NCBI GenBank assembly: GCA_030537455.1
Contig: JAUNMR010000003.1
Coordinates: 54,098 to 118,097 of the forward strand
Length of the DNA stretch: 64,000 nucleotides
From: Planctomycetia bacterium
Lineage (GTDB): Bacteria; Planctomycetota; Planctomycetia; Pirellulales; Thermoguttaceae
Reading direction: 5' to 3'
In this document: one piece after another, positions 39,946-49,521 of the stretch
How positions within the stretch are numbered: position 1 is the stretch's first letter
Layout: each line of letters opens with the position of its first letter
Position numbers and translations under genes: made by a program
The notes under the pieces: model-generated
Told to the model about the DNA's origin: nothing
The model's database searches: none
The model's input: the letters and a program-made list of their open reading frames with translations, nothing else

Positions 39946-41334
39946 TTAACACGTCCTCTCTTCAAGTTCGTCTACCTTAGGGTAGCCGCGTCGCGCGATT
40001 ATATACACAACGCCATGCGCCGCGCCTGTGACAACCCACGTTATGGGATATATCATAAGAAGCGCCGAAAAGGTATGAAACTCCGGAAGTTGAAAGCCCG
40101 TGGCGATCCACGCCACGCGCAATACACACGCGCCAACAAGCGACGTAACCGCCGGCGTCACGTTATAACCGAGACCGCGAACGATATTCGCCAATGAGTC
40201 CATGAAGCCGCAGAGCGCATAAAAGCCGCTAACCCAAAACAGTCGCGTCATACCAGCGCTGATCACTTCCGCACGACTGTCGTAAAGGCTCAGTAGGAAA
40301 GAACCATAAAGGTTCACGACCAATCCTAACGTCAACCCGACCGCCATCGCGCAGCAAATAGACGTCGCCGCTATACGATTGAGTCGACTGTACTTGCGCG
40401 CGCCCAATGCCTGACTGGTAAAGGTCAGCGAACACTCCGCAAAGGAGTACATTGTCACCCATATAAAGTCTTCTATATTTTCCGCCGCCGCGCTGCCCGC
40501 CATGACAATCGGACCGAACCCGTTAATTCCAATCTGAACCGCCACGTTGGCAATCGAAAAGAGCGACGCCTGAAGCCCCGCGGGTACGCCGCGACGAAGC
40601 AACGCGCCCAAAATGCGCCAATCCATTCGGAATTTCCGCCATTCCACTCGTGTGGCGCAAGGCTGACGCATGAGTCGACGAAAGATTAAAATCGCCGATA
40701 AATACTGCGACGTCACCGTCGCGAGCGCCACGCCCAAAACGTCCCAATGCAAGACCGCGACAAGAATGAAATTCAAAATCACGTTCAATACGCCTGCGAC
40801 GAGCAAGTAATACATCGGACGCTTGGTATCGCCGTACGCGCGCATAATCGCCGCGCCGAAATTGTAGATCAGCGCCGCAAACGCTCCGAAAAAATAGACT
40901 CGTAAGTAGGTCGTAGACAACCCGAGAGTCTCCTCCGGAACAGAGCATATCCGCAAAAGCGTCGGCGCCAGCGGCACGCCCAGCGCAACTACAATTACGC
41001 CGGCTAGCGCCGCCAAAACCAAGGACGCATGAGTCGCTCGCGCGCACAACGACTCATCGCGCGCGCCAAGATAGTACGCCACGAGAATATTAACGCCTAC
41101 CGAAAGGCCAAAGAAAAAGTTTAATACTAAATTGACCAGTGGTATCGTCGACCCGACAGCCGCAAGGGAATATTCGCTTGCACAATTCCCCAAAACGACC
41201 ATGTCCGCGGCATTGAATAGCAACTGCAAAATACGTGACGCCGCCTGAGGCGCCGCCATGGCTAAAAATGCCGGTAAAACCGCGCCCGACGTTATTTCAA
41301 CGCCCGACAATGTACGTTTAGATTCTCGTGTCAT
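39946..41334 (-). CDS. MATE-family multidrug/metabolite efflux transporter (first copy)
   Basis: This is the upstream member of a tandem pair, with twelve hydrophobic segments and 462 residues. It shares ILQLLFNAADMVVLGNCASE, GINGFGPIVMAGSAAAE and GLGYNVTPA with the downstream copy, so the pair arose by duplication. The two stop/start codons are two bases apart, indicating co-translation. Whether they act separately or together is unknown. Substrate cannot be predicted. Confidence 0.92.
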   Translation of the reverse strand: MTRESKRTLSGVEITSGAVLPAFLAMAAPQAASRILQLLFNAADMVVLGNCASEYSLAAVGSTIPLVNLVLNFFFGLSVGVNILVAYYLGARDESLCARATHASLVLAALAGVIVVALGVPLAPTLLRICSVPEETLGLSTTYLRVYFFGAFAALIYNFGAAIMRAYGDTKRPMYYLLVAGVLNVILNFILVAVLHWDVLGVALATVTSQYLSAILIFRRLMRQPCATRVEWRKFRMDWRILGALLRRGVPAGLQASLFSIANVAVQIGINGFGPIVMAGSAAAENIEDFIWVTMYSFAECSLTFTSQALGARKYSRLNRIAATSICCAMAVGLTLGLVVNLYGSFLLSLYDSRAEVISAGMTRLFWVSGFYALCGFMDSLANIVRGLGYNVTPAVTSLVGACVLRVAWIATGFQLPEFHTFSALLMIYPITWVVTGAAHGVVYIIARRGYPKVDELEERTC

Positions 41335-41534
41335 ACGAATATGTCCCCATTTTGCGCGCTCATTCGCTCGCTCTATCTTTCGCCTTGCTTCTATTGGAAC
41401 GCGATTTTAACCCCTAATAACATTTTCGTCAACCCGATTTAACAAAACTTTAATCCCGTCATTGCTTATTTTAGAGACTATTTTTATCCACAGTTTCGCT
41501 TTTATTTCTAAACTGTATTTCTACGTCATTTCTC
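41335..41534. other. Intergenic region between the MATE pair and the glycosidase
   Basis: This AT-rich spacer lies between the MATE promoter side and the terminator of the glycosidase gene. No gene or repeat was seen and no convincing promoter was read. Confidence 0.4.
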
Positions 41535-41583
41535 CCGAAAATATAATAGAACGTCCCGAACTCAAAAGGAGTCGAGACGTTCT
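41535..41583 (-). terminator. Terminator of the GH106-like gene
   Basis: On the minus strand the stem AGAACGTC/GACGTTCT (41548-41555 / 41576-41583), extended by an inner CGACTC/GAGTTCG helix, is followed by ATTATATTTT. Confidence 0.75.
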
Positions 41584-41644
41584 GAACTTATCTACGCGTC
41601 AGAAAAAACGCAGGAGATTTCCGTTGTTTTTCTCCTCAAACAGG

Positions 41645-44600
41645 TCATTCAGTCAGGGTAACTTGCGGTTCGCTCTGAATCGTGACCGGTCCAAAGAGTC
41701 CGGAGTCGGTCGACCCCTTGTACCCCGAGGGAATATTGCGATAGAAATTCGACAAGGTGTTGTACGTCTCAACCTCGAGGATATTCTCACCGGAGCACAA
41801 CGCGTCGGTGACGTCGACGTTCCAGGGCTGAGCGACCAAATCGCCGACCGCCTGACCATTGAGCTTCACGCGACAGCTCGCGCTCACCCGTGTGAGTCGC
41901 AGGATCGCACGACCCTGGAAGCGCTCCTGACCGTCCCAGGTAAAGCGTTTGATATACCGCACGCCGCCGGAGTAATTCGCCAGTACGCCTCGATCGTTCC
42001 AATTGCCCAGTGGCATAACGCCGCGTTGACACTCAATTTCAATCGGTTCTGGCAAAATTGCCCCGCCCGTTGCGCTACCTTTGGTCGTAAACAGCAGTTC
42101 AATTGTCGCCGCCTCGCGAATAGGCTCTTGGAATCTCACGAACTCCATCGTCACGGGTCGTTGCGCAAGTGTCGCGCCGATCGGCGGTTGTTCGTTCGCG
42201 CCGTCGTTCTGCGCCGGCACGCCGGTGCGTACGCTGTCCCAGGCATAAAAATCCTTGCCGTCGATTACGCGCGTTTCACGCGTCGCTTCGACCTCTTGAC
42301 CATTCACACAGACCTTCTCCACGCGCCCATAGCAGGGTATCTCTAATGAGGCGACGCCTGGCGCGCAAAGGAATTTCAACGCTTCACGACGCGGCTGAGA
42401 CCCGCGCGCTTGGAAATCAAGAACGCCCGGCACGTCGAACCAGATCGTCGACAGCGCAGTACGTGGTGAGCTTACAAAGTCGGGCGTCTCTGAATTCAGA
42501 CCGGTCGACAGCCCGTTAAAGGCGCCGGAATCCTGACCGTCGGCGTGAATCAAGCGCGAGGAGGTTCTCTCGGCGCTAGTGCGAGCGACAAAACACAGCG
42601 CGCGTCGCCCCGCGGAATCGTAACGACACAATACAGGCGTGGTCTGACCGTCTTGACGAAGCGTCAAATTGATCGCGTTATGCTCCAAATCCAGCGCGCG
42701 ACCGTCAAGATACAGCGCATTCGGCGCCCCGGCGCTTACGTAGAGATCGACCAGAACGTCCGACGCCTCCGCCGCTGCGTCGCGCGCGATCACCCCAACG
42801 GTTGTCCAAAGATAATAGATCGAACCGTGCTCCTCCTCGCCAAAGACCGTCTCATTAAAACCGTTGGTACGTTTGCCCAGCGCGATAAAGCGCGAGTCAA
42901 TGCGCTCCTTCAGACCATGATAGCCCTGACGACCCGGCGCGTTCTCCACGCCCCAGCGCCACGAGAACGAATAAGGTCGCCACGCGTATTCCTGGTCGCC
43001 CAGTATGAACTTATCGCCCGACTCGACCTTCTGGAGCTTCGCCAATCGCGACTCTAGCTCCGCGCAATCGACGTCCTTCGGGAACGGTCCGAGACGCCAG
43101 AACTTCAGACCAAAGTCACACAGTTCCGACGCGCCCTCCGTAGAATAGTGAACCGCGCCCTGTGCGTCTACCAGCCCGGTCGCAACGCGTTGCGCCTCAA
43201 CGCCCAACTTGCGATCAACCGCCGGAAGACGGAAATCTCCCCAACGATTGTCAAGCGTCGGAATAAACTCCGTTTCCCAATCGCCGCTTAGCGTTAGCGT
43301 CGTGCCGTTCTGGGACGGTTTGCCACGTAACGTTACGCTCTTACCGTCGCGAGTACTGAGCGTTAATTCCGCCGTAGCGCCATTGGCGGCGTCCTCCGAC
43401 GAAAGATAACCGCGCGCAGTCCATCGCCCCTGGGCGTCATGCGTTAGTTCTGTCAGTTCCGCGAGATTCGTCTGGAGCCCCTTGAGCGGCTCGCGCGTCG
43501 ATTCCGCGGCGCTGAAAAGAATCAACCCCGCCGTGCCGGTCGCAAATGGCCAACGTAGACGCATACACGCCGCGCCGTCAGACGTTGTGCTTTCGTAGGC
43601 GTCGGGAATTTCGCGAACCTCGCCCGTCCAGGCGTCGAGCGCCAACGCACGACCGCGTGAACGGAACGTCATAAGCTCGCCCTGCTTCGCGCGTGATAAA
43701 AAGTACAGATCGCCGTCGGACGTCGCGCGCTTCATGTGTCCCAGACCTTGACCGGCGGAATCGGTCGTCACGCAGGGATATTGAGTAAGTTCTCGCTCGA
43801 ACCGTTCCCAAAGCGTAGCGTCGCTATTCTGCGCGACCGAACCGGCGATTTCGCTATTAACGCCGGTTCGATGCAAAACGTGAACATTGCCCACGTCGAC
43901 GGGAGCGAGGGCGTCGTAACCCTCGGCGTTACGGCGCGCGTTTGCGTCAAACGCAACCTTGGAATATCTCAATGACTCAGACGACATAACCGTTTTATCG
44001 TCAAGAGTTAGCGCAAAGAAGACTCCAGCGGATCCGCGACGCGGCGCGTCTTGGTCGTGGCAATCCAGTGTGATAACGTCTCCGTCGTGCAACGTGAGCG
44101 CTCCATGCCAACCGTCGCTGTAATTAACGTTCTCACAGATTAAACGCCCGTTAACATACAACTTACCGTCGTTGTCACAATAGAAGAGCGCCTTGTATTC
44201 CTTCGGCTCCTTCCCCAGTCCCGAGGCGACCCACTTGAACCAAACGTCTTGAATCTCCTGCTCAGACCATACCCAACGTCCTTGGAATCCACCGGGATAC
44301 TCGCGCAAATAGGACGGCGTAGCTTTTGAACCTAAAACAACTTGCTCCTGTGAGTCGGCGCCTTTGTGGTCAATTTCTTTTCCCAAATAAACGCCGCGAC
44401 CGCCGGAAAGATGGCGCGTTTCACTCGAAGTCGTACCGGCGGTAACGCCGAAAATCTCTTGGATTGCCTCTTTAAGCAACGGATCGTCGGTTCCGATGCG
44501 ATCGGAGCCTTCCGGTAGCGCGTCGAGAGCAATAACCACGCCGCCATGACGATACAACTCCAGCGCCTTGCTGAGCGTCGACCAGTGTATCGCGCGAATA

Positions 44601-46384
44601 CTCGGCAGAATTAAGACGCGATGGGACGCGCCTGCCACACAGAGTCGACCGTCTTTAACTTCTGCGCGCGCTAGGGATTCGTCGTCAATAAAGAGCACGT
44701 CGTGCCCCTTGTTGAACAGACGTTGCGCCGCTTCGAACGCCACGTCCCGCGCGCGTGCGCCATCGAGGCGAGCGTGATATGGCGACGTCGGATAGAGCAC
44801 GACAAACTCGGTCTGTTCCACTCCGCGAGTCAACGCAAAAGATAGACGCTCGAAATAGCGCAAAAAGACCTCAAAGTTCTCCCAATAAGGCTGGCGAAAA
44901 TGATAACACGGCGGCGCCCATTCCCAGAATCCGCCATAGGTCGTGTAATAAAGACCGTGTAGATTCAGTAAGTTCGCGCCAAATAAGAAGTTGTCATTTG
45001 TGGCGTCGAGCAGTTTTTCCGGCGCGGCGCCCCAGCCGAAGGAATGATAGCCCTCGAGCCACACGCGAGGACGCTCATAAAAATGCGCGATCGACGAGGA
45101 CACTTTATTCTTAATAAAGTCCGCGCGACCTCCTGGGGTATCGTGACCCGGCGCGGTGTACCAGCGAATCGCGCTGTAATAATCACAAAACTCGCTGGGA
45201 TCCCGACCGCGACTGCCTGGGTCGCAAGCATATATGCGCCCGGCGTCCGCGTGCCAGTGGTAAATCGGAATAAAATAACGCTCTTCCGCCAGACGTACGC
45301 GTAACGCCATGAAGTCGAGACGATATTTCATGCCCTTAGCGCCTACCTGCGCGTTAAACATTGCCGGGGCGGCGCTCCAGTAACTATAGCCCTGACGCTT
45401 AAAGAATTCCTCCGGCACGTCGTCGTACCAGGACGTCTCGCCTGTGCCAAGCTGTAACTCGTCTTGGAAGAAGTAGTTCAAGCCCAAAGTACGATCAGCG
45501 CCAAGCTCTTCGTCAGCCCCCGCGCCCTGTAAAAGACGTGCGCGCGCGGCAAACGGCTCCAAAAATCGTTCGACAACACGTTGTCCCGCAAGAGGATGCA
45601 ATGGATTTAATGTGTGAGCTTGACGTCGTGCGCGATAGACCCAAACCTCGCAGTCGCGCTCGACCTTTGTGTCCCACAACGCGTTATTTTCGGCGCTCAG
45701 ACCTAAAACAATCGGTTCTTCGGTCGCCAGGACGCCGTCGCGTCCCTTGGGATAGGCGACGATTTGCGCCAAATCGTCCGCGTCCCGCACTCGGATTGCC
45801 TCTTGAAAATCGCCGCGTTCCAGTAACGCTCGCCACACCGTGCCAGGAGCAATGGCAATGCGCGCGGCAACGTACAACGTACGCCCCTGAAGTTGCTCGT
45901 CGCAATAGATCAACCGATCGAAAAGATTGCCCGGCGAATTCTGCCAGTCGAGCGTGTAACCGCTCAGCCCCACGCCCATCTGTAATTCATGAGCGTGAGA
46001 AGCCACCTTAGTAAAATCGTCAAACCATTCGTCCGTAAGGACTTCCGGCTCGTTCGGAAAAGTCAGCCAGTTCGGTTGTTTCTCGTTGCGAACGTCCTGA
46101 TGCGCGTAATTCACCTGTACGCCAGGAATCCCTTTGGCGGCCAATGCGTCCAGTTGCCAGTTCAAACGCTCGACGTTGAGCTTCTCGCCGGTCCACCACC
46201 AGAAGGGAACCTGCCCATACCCTCGCGGGGGGTGTGCAAATCCCTCTAACAGCGTAGTCGAAAGCCCATAGGGATCCCAGTCGCCCTGGGAGGCGCGAGA
46301 CTGTTCTGGTTCGATCGCATGCGCAAAATTCGTCAAAATTGCAATGACGCAAACGCACGTTATTGCATATAGAAGACGTCTCAT
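41645..46384 (-). CDS. Secreted glycoside hydrolase, GH106 (alpha-L-rhamnosidase)-like
   Basis: A signal peptide covers residues 1-23 (MRRLLYAITCVCVIA...AHA). The family opening lies at about 56-90: QVPFWWWTGEKLN followed by a QLDALAAKGIPGVQV segment, as in GH106 and related barrels. A PA14-like or carbohydrate-binding module seems inserted near 715-840 (YCDNDGKLYVNGRL, DGWHGALTLHDGDVITLD). The C terminus is a beta-sandwich (RVKLNGQAVGDLVAQPWNVDVT). At 1579 residues it is longer than usual GH106 enzymes. The likely role is release of rhamnose from pectin, plant glycosides or bacterial polysaccharide; substrate is inferred. GGAG precedes the ATG. A 13-base palindrome (GTCTTGACAAGAC) lies upstream. 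Confidence 0.72.
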   Translation of the reverse strand: MRRLLYAITCVCVIAILTNFAHAIEPEQSRASQGDWDPYGLSTTLLEGFAHPPRGYGQVPFWWWTGEKLNVERLNWQLDALAAKGIPGVQVNYAHQDVRNEKQPNWLTFPNEPEVLTDEWFDDFTKVASHAHELQMGVGLSGYTLDWQNSPGNLFDRLIYCDEQLQGRTLYVAARIAIAPGTVWRALLERGDFQEAIRVRDADDLAQIVAYPKGRDGVLATEEPIVLGLSAENNALWDTKVERDCEVWVYRARRQAHTLNPLHPLAGQRVVERFLEPFAARARLLQGAGADEELGADRTLGLNYFFQDELQLGTGETSWYDDVPEEFFKRQGYSYWSAAPAMFNAQVGAKGMKYRLDFMALRVRLAEERYFIPIYHWHADAGRIYACDPGSRGRDPSEFCDYYSAIRWYTAPGHDTPGGRADFIKNKVSSSIAHFYERPRVWLEGYHSFGWGAAPEKLLDATNDNFLFGANLLNLHGLYYTTYGGFWEWAPPCYHFRQPYWENFEVFLRYFERLSFALTRGVEQTEFVVLYPTSPYHARLDGARARDVAFEAAQRLFNKGHDVLFIDDESLARAEVKDGRLCVAGASHRVLILPSIRAIHWSTLSKALELYRHGGVVIALDALPEGSDRIGTDDPLLKEAIQEIFGVTAGTTSSETRHLSGGRGVYLGKEIDHKGADSQEQVVLGSKATPSYLREYPGGFQGRWVWSEQEIQDVWFKWVASGLGKEPKEYKALFYCDNDGKLYVNGRLICENVNYSDGWHGALTLHDGDVITLDCHDQDAPRRGSAGVFFALTLDDKTVMSSESLRYSKVAFDANARRNAEGYDALAPVDVGNVHVLHRTGVNSEIAGSVAQNSDATLWERFERELTQYPCVTTDSAGQGLGHMKRATSDGDLYFLSRAKQGELMTFRSRGRALALDAWTGEVREIPDAYESTTSDGAACMRLRWPFATGTAGLILFSAAESTREPLKGLQTNLAELTELTHDAQGRWTARGYLSSEDAANGATAELTLSTRDGKSVTLRGKPSQNGTTLTLSGDWETEFIPTLDNRWGDFRLPAVDRKLGVEAQRVATGLVDAQGAVHYSTEGASELCDFGLKFWRLGPFPKDVDCAELESRLAKLQKVESGDKFILGDQEYAWRPYSFSWRWGVENAPGRQGYHGLKERIDSRFIALGKRTNGFNETVFGEEEHGSIYYLWTTVGVIARDAAAEASDVLVDLYVSAGAPNALYLDGRALDLEHNAINLTLRQDGQTTPVLCRYDSAGRRALCFVARTSAERTSSRLIHADGQDSGAFNGLSTGLNSETPDFVSSPRTALSTIWFDVPGVLDFQARGSQPRREALKFLCAPGVASLEIPCYGRVEKVCVNGQEVEATRETRVIDGKDFYAWDSVRTGVPAQNDGANEQPPIGATLAQRPVTMEFVRFQEPIREAATIELLFTTKGSATGGAILPEPIEIECQRGVMPLGNWNDRGVLANYSGGVRYIKRFTWDGQERFQGRAILRLTRVSASCRVKLNGQAVGDLVAQPWNVDVTDALCSGENILEVETYNTLSNFYRNIPSGYKGSTDSGLFGPVTIQSEPQVTLTE

Positions 46385-46409
46385 ATCAACTCCAGCATAA
46401 AGAACGCTT

Positions 46410-46422
46410 GTCTTGACAAGAC
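46410..46422 (-). promoter_or_regulatory. Operator-like palindrome before the GH106-like gene
   Basis: GTCTTG-A-CAAGAC is a perfect 6-bp dyad with a one-base centre, 26 bases upstream of the start codon. A repressor site controlling the glycosidase is possible. Confidence 0.3.
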
Positions 46423-46498
46423 GCTGCCATTAAAATCGCAACGTCGTCGTGTATTGTACTCACAGTCGAAACGATTTCAAATTAATTGCGCGTAAGAA

Positions 46499-47353
46499 CT
46501 ATTGACGCGCCAGTAGATAGTCCAAATCAAAAGGGTTCGACGCCACGCGCGTGAACGCCCCGTCGTACAACCGCTCATAGAAAGCGCGTTCGTCATGATA
46601 CGGCGAAAAGGATAATATCGTCAAATCCACATGAGGAAAGAGTTTACGAACACGCGCCACCGCTTCGCGCGTTTCCTGGGCGCTGAGGTCATACGCCTCT
46701 AAAAACACGCGTGTCGTCGTAATGTCGCTGCAGAGCGAACCTTCCACGTCCTGCAGTCGGCATAACTGCGCATTGAGACCGCGAGATTTACACGCGTCGC
46801 AAAGAGCCTTACCCAAATAGGGATCGTACGCAATCACCAGAATGCGTCCCCCTTCGGACGCGATGCTCGAAGAGTCGTGGCGTTCGCGTCGATTCACGAG
46901 TAGGTCGACGTTAGTCGAAAGTTGCGAAGAAGTAAATAACCCGCGCGAAGAACGCCGTTGGAGATATGACTCAAATTCAGCGCGACCATACGCTCGCCAG
47001 TCTGAAAGATACAACCGCCTCACACACGGGAATGTTTCGCCCGTGCGGTTCTCGCCCGCGCAAAGGTCGCCCGCTAGCAATAAGACTGGCGCCAGAGGCG
47101 CTACGCTGTGTAACGCCTCGACGTCCTTCTGGCAAAAATCGTTCGGGTAAGAACGCAGGAGAATAAAGAAATCAACCTCGCGCAATTCCAAGCGCAATGC
47201 GTCGCTGAGCGTCTCCTCGCCTAGTAACCCTGTGCCTAAAGAGACGCTACGACAGACTAGCTCAGCCCCTGTACGCGCGACAAGGTCTGTCACGTCTTGC
47301 ACAAACGTCTGAAATTCAATACGTTGCGCGTCGCCTATTAGGTAAATCTTCAT
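46499..47353 (-). CDS. Receiver-like protein with two degenerate halves
   Basis: The 284-residue protein has no signal peptide or membrane segment. The second half (from about residue 165, GGRILVIAYDPYLGKALC) has the beta-alpha alternation of a response-regulator receiver. The first half (MKIYLIGDAQRIE..., VDFFILLRSYPNDF, APVLLLAGDLC) shows a similar rhythm. Neither has the clear Asp-phosphorylation site and Lys of an active receiver, and there is no output domain. It could be a pseudo-receiver in a signalling complex. AGGACG precedes the ATG. The fold assignment is tentative. Confidence 0.55.
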   Translation of the reverse strand: MKIYLIGDAQRIEFQTFVQDVTDLVARTGAELVCRSVSLGTGLLGEETLSDALRLELREVDFFILLRSYPNDFCQKDVEALHSVAPLAPVLLLAGDLCAGENRTGETFPCVRRLYLSDWRAYGRAEFESYLQRRSSRGLFTSSQLSTNVDLLVNRRERHDSSSIASEGGRILVIAYDPYLGKALCDACKSRGLNAQLCRLQDVEGSLCSDITTTRVFLEAYDLSAQETREAVARVRKLFPHVDLTILSFSPYHDERAFYERLYDGAFTRVASNPFDLDYLLARQ

Positions 47354-47499
47354 GTCCGTCGTCCTGACCTAACGCCATGTTGCGCTTTGTGTTAATGCTA
47401 AAATTTAACACCGCCGATACAATCGATATATCTTACGGCAATTAGGCAAAGGGGCGTCTAGTCGTCTGAATCAAATGACGATTATACTGTTAAATCTTA

Positions 47500-48537
47500 T
47501 TAGCGTGTAAAGACGTACTTCTCGCCCCACACAGGCAATAGGACGGAATCGTTATTGCACTTCTTGCAAATATTATATCCGTAAGTATAGGACCAACGCC
47601 ATTTATCGATGAGGTGCCCCAATTCGAGAATGTGAGACAGTAGCGTTACGCCCGGGTGGAGTTTGTCATTGACCGCCTCGGGAACGTTCAAGCCAACGGC
47701 CAGGTGAGGAATAAAGACGTCAACCTGTTGCGCCGGGTTAAGCTGTCGCACACGGCAAGCGTCGCCGACGTGGAAAATGACGCAATTGCCTGACGCCTCG
47801 CCGCAATTGATCTCAAAGGTTGTGACGAAGTTAATCAACTGGTCGTTGTGGTCTACCTGGGTCGTCTTAACGGTACAGTCGCCGAATTTCAGCTCGCGCC
47901 CCTCGAGGGTCGGCGTCCATTCGTTCTCAATAAAAGGCGCCACGACCGGCTTGCCTGCGGCAGCGACCTGCTGACAAAACGCGTCCGTGTAATGGTCGCC
48001 GTGCTTGTGAGTGACAAGAAGGAACTCGATATATGGCAGGAGTTCCTTGGCGCGACGATGCTTAATATCGACGGCAAAGGTCTGCGTCGGCGTCTTAACG
48101 ACGTAGCCCATATTGTAGACGTGCCAGAGCACGACGGTGTTCGCAGCGACCTCCGTCTTCGGGATTTCCTCTAAGATCTTATCAAAGGACGCGTTAAGAT
48201 AGCGCAAGACGCCGCGTTCGTTTTCCCAGCGCGACGCTTCCTCCGCGGAAGAATTAAAATAGGTCGAGAACTCCTTCGCGCGAAGACGATCGACCGAGCG
48301 TTGAATCGTCTCGCAAGCTTCCAGACGCTCGCTGGTCACATTGTCTGAGGTAGTGCGCGCCATGATATCAATTGCGCGCGCCACCTCCTGCGACGTCGGC
48401 TCCGTCACGCCTTCCTTAATGTCTTCAGCGAAAGCCCAAGGCGAATCAAGACCCGACAAAAGACAGGAGGACGCCAGCGCCGTTTGCAAAAGCGTTCGAC
48501 GTGAAATCTGCAAACTACTCGTTGACTCGTTCTTCAT
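47500..48537 (-). CDS. Tat-exported metallo-beta-lactamase-fold hydrolase (UlaG-like)
   Basis: The N terminus carries a twin-arginine signal (SRRTLLQTALASSCLL), so the protein is exported folded. The metal-binding motif THKHGDH lies at 176-182, preceded by the YVVKTPTQTFAVDI strand pair and followed by QVDHND and IFHVGDACRV for further ligands. This matches the UlaG/ComA-like branch of the family, which includes lactonases and phosphodiesterases. The last 60 residues include KKCNN and a Trp-rich part not typical of the core. The length is 345 residues. The substrate is unknown. Confidence 0.85.
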   Translation of the reverse strand: MKNESTSSLQISRRTLLQTALASSCLLSGLDSPWAFAEDIKEGVTEPTSQEVARAIDIMARTTSDNVTSERLEACETIQRSVDRLRAKEFSTYFNSSAEEASRWENERGVLRYLNASFDKILEEIPKTEVAANTVVLWHVYNMGYVVKTPTQTFAVDIKHRRAKELLPYIEFLLVTHKHGDHYTDAFCQQVAAAGKPVVAPFIENEWTPTLEGRELKFGDCTVKTTQVDHNDQLINFVTTFEINCGEASGNCVIFHVGDACRVRQLNPAQQVDVFIPHLAVGLNVPEAVNDKLHPGVTLLSHILELGHLIDKWRWSYTYGYNICKKCNNDSVLLPVWGEKYVFTR

Positions 48538-48555
48538 TTAAATCTCCCTATTACG

Positions 48556-49221
48556 CTATTTGTGACCGTAACGCTCTCGTAAATTGGGATCCAAAGCAAA
48601 CGCTTCTTCTTCTGTTATAGGCTTTAGATCTATCTTACGAATGACGTGCCACACGACGCGACCATATTGCCGCTGAAGGTCTGCTAAATTATACTCGAGA
48701 AATTTATAGACGTCCAAGGGCGGATCGGTGGAAAGCCATTTGTCACAAAAATACTGCGACTTAATTTCAAAGTGTCCGTGAGGACCGTGCTTCCAATTTT
48801 TCCCAGGAAAGCGACGAGTGGCGCCATTAAATCGCGGATCAATGTGATAAAGCTCGTGCATTATTGTGAGGAGCTTTTCGTTGAAAGTCAGATTGTCGAT
48901 GAACCGCGGCGTCATGATAGTAAAGAGGTACAACAGCGCACGACCGTTCCTTTGTGGCGTCAGCGATGAGGTATAATAAAATCTTTGTGTAATAGGACGT
49001 TGCGTACGAGGATCCAACCTCGTAGCAGTGTGGACGCAAACAGGCGAACCGTTCTGGAAACGCAACGGCGTCACCGAAGCCCACGTGCCAGTTTTACGTC
49101 TGTTTCGCGACGTTCGACAGTAGAACCCTATACGTTCCACGTCGAAATTGACAAACTCTGGAACTCGCAAACATATGTCCTTACAAAGCTTGCGTATCGC
49201 TTCATTATAGTCGAATGCCAA
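48556..49221 (-). CDS. Putative zinc metallopeptidase (HExxH)
   Basis: The protein has the zincin motif HELYH at residues 122-126 (His122, Glu123, His126), followed by a His-rich segment (KHGPHGHFEIK) that may supply the third ligand. Its layout recalls the putative phage-type metallopeptidase domain, but no family can be fixed. I prefer a TTG start at 49221 because a perfect GGAGGAGG lies nine bases before it; ATG codons at 49242 and 49296 lack such a site. The metallo-beta-lactamase-fold gene begins 18 bases after its stop, so the two are probably co-transcribed. Confidence 0.65.
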   Translation of the reverse strand: MAFDYNEAIRKLCKDICLRVPEFVNFDVERIGFYCRTSRNRRKTGTWASVTPLRFQNGSPVCVHTATRLDPRTQRPITQRFYYTSSLTPQRNGRALLYLFTIMTPRFIDNLTFNEKLLTIMHELYHIDPRFNGATRRFPGKNWKHGPHGHFEIKSQYFCDKWLSTDPPLDVYKFLEYNLADLQRQYGRVVWHVIRKIDLKPITEEEAFALDPNLRERYGHK

Positions 49222-49427
49222 AGTTCCGCGCCTCCTCCACATGAGTATCAGCCAATCAGTCGACACGAACCAACTATCGAGAACGTGAGAAGCCAACGCG
49301 TCGCGTTGAACATTGACTACCGATTCGCCATCGCAACGCGATTATAACACATTGGGAAGTAAAGTGAAAGAAGAATAATAATAGCGACTCGTGAGGTAAG
49401 ATTGAACCAAACCGACGTCGTCATAGA

Positions 49428-49473
49428 GATAAAAAACAGAGGGCACAATTTCACAAAGAAATCGTACCCTCTG
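49428..49473 (-). terminator. Terminator of the alpha-operon block (after rplQ)
   Basis: On the minus strand a long stem starting CAGAGGGTACGATTT, with G-U pairs, is followed by TTTTTTAT, about 50 bases after rplQ. Confidence 0.9.
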
Positions 49474-49521
49474 ACGTCAATTCAAGGCGTTGCGTTGATC
49501 AGAACGCACGGATTAGTCAAA

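Noticed and set aside
41462-42346. 294-codon plus-strand frame over the end of the GH106-like gene
   Set aside because: It runs through the terminator of the real gene and is antisense to its C-terminal domain; composition is that of a shadow frame.
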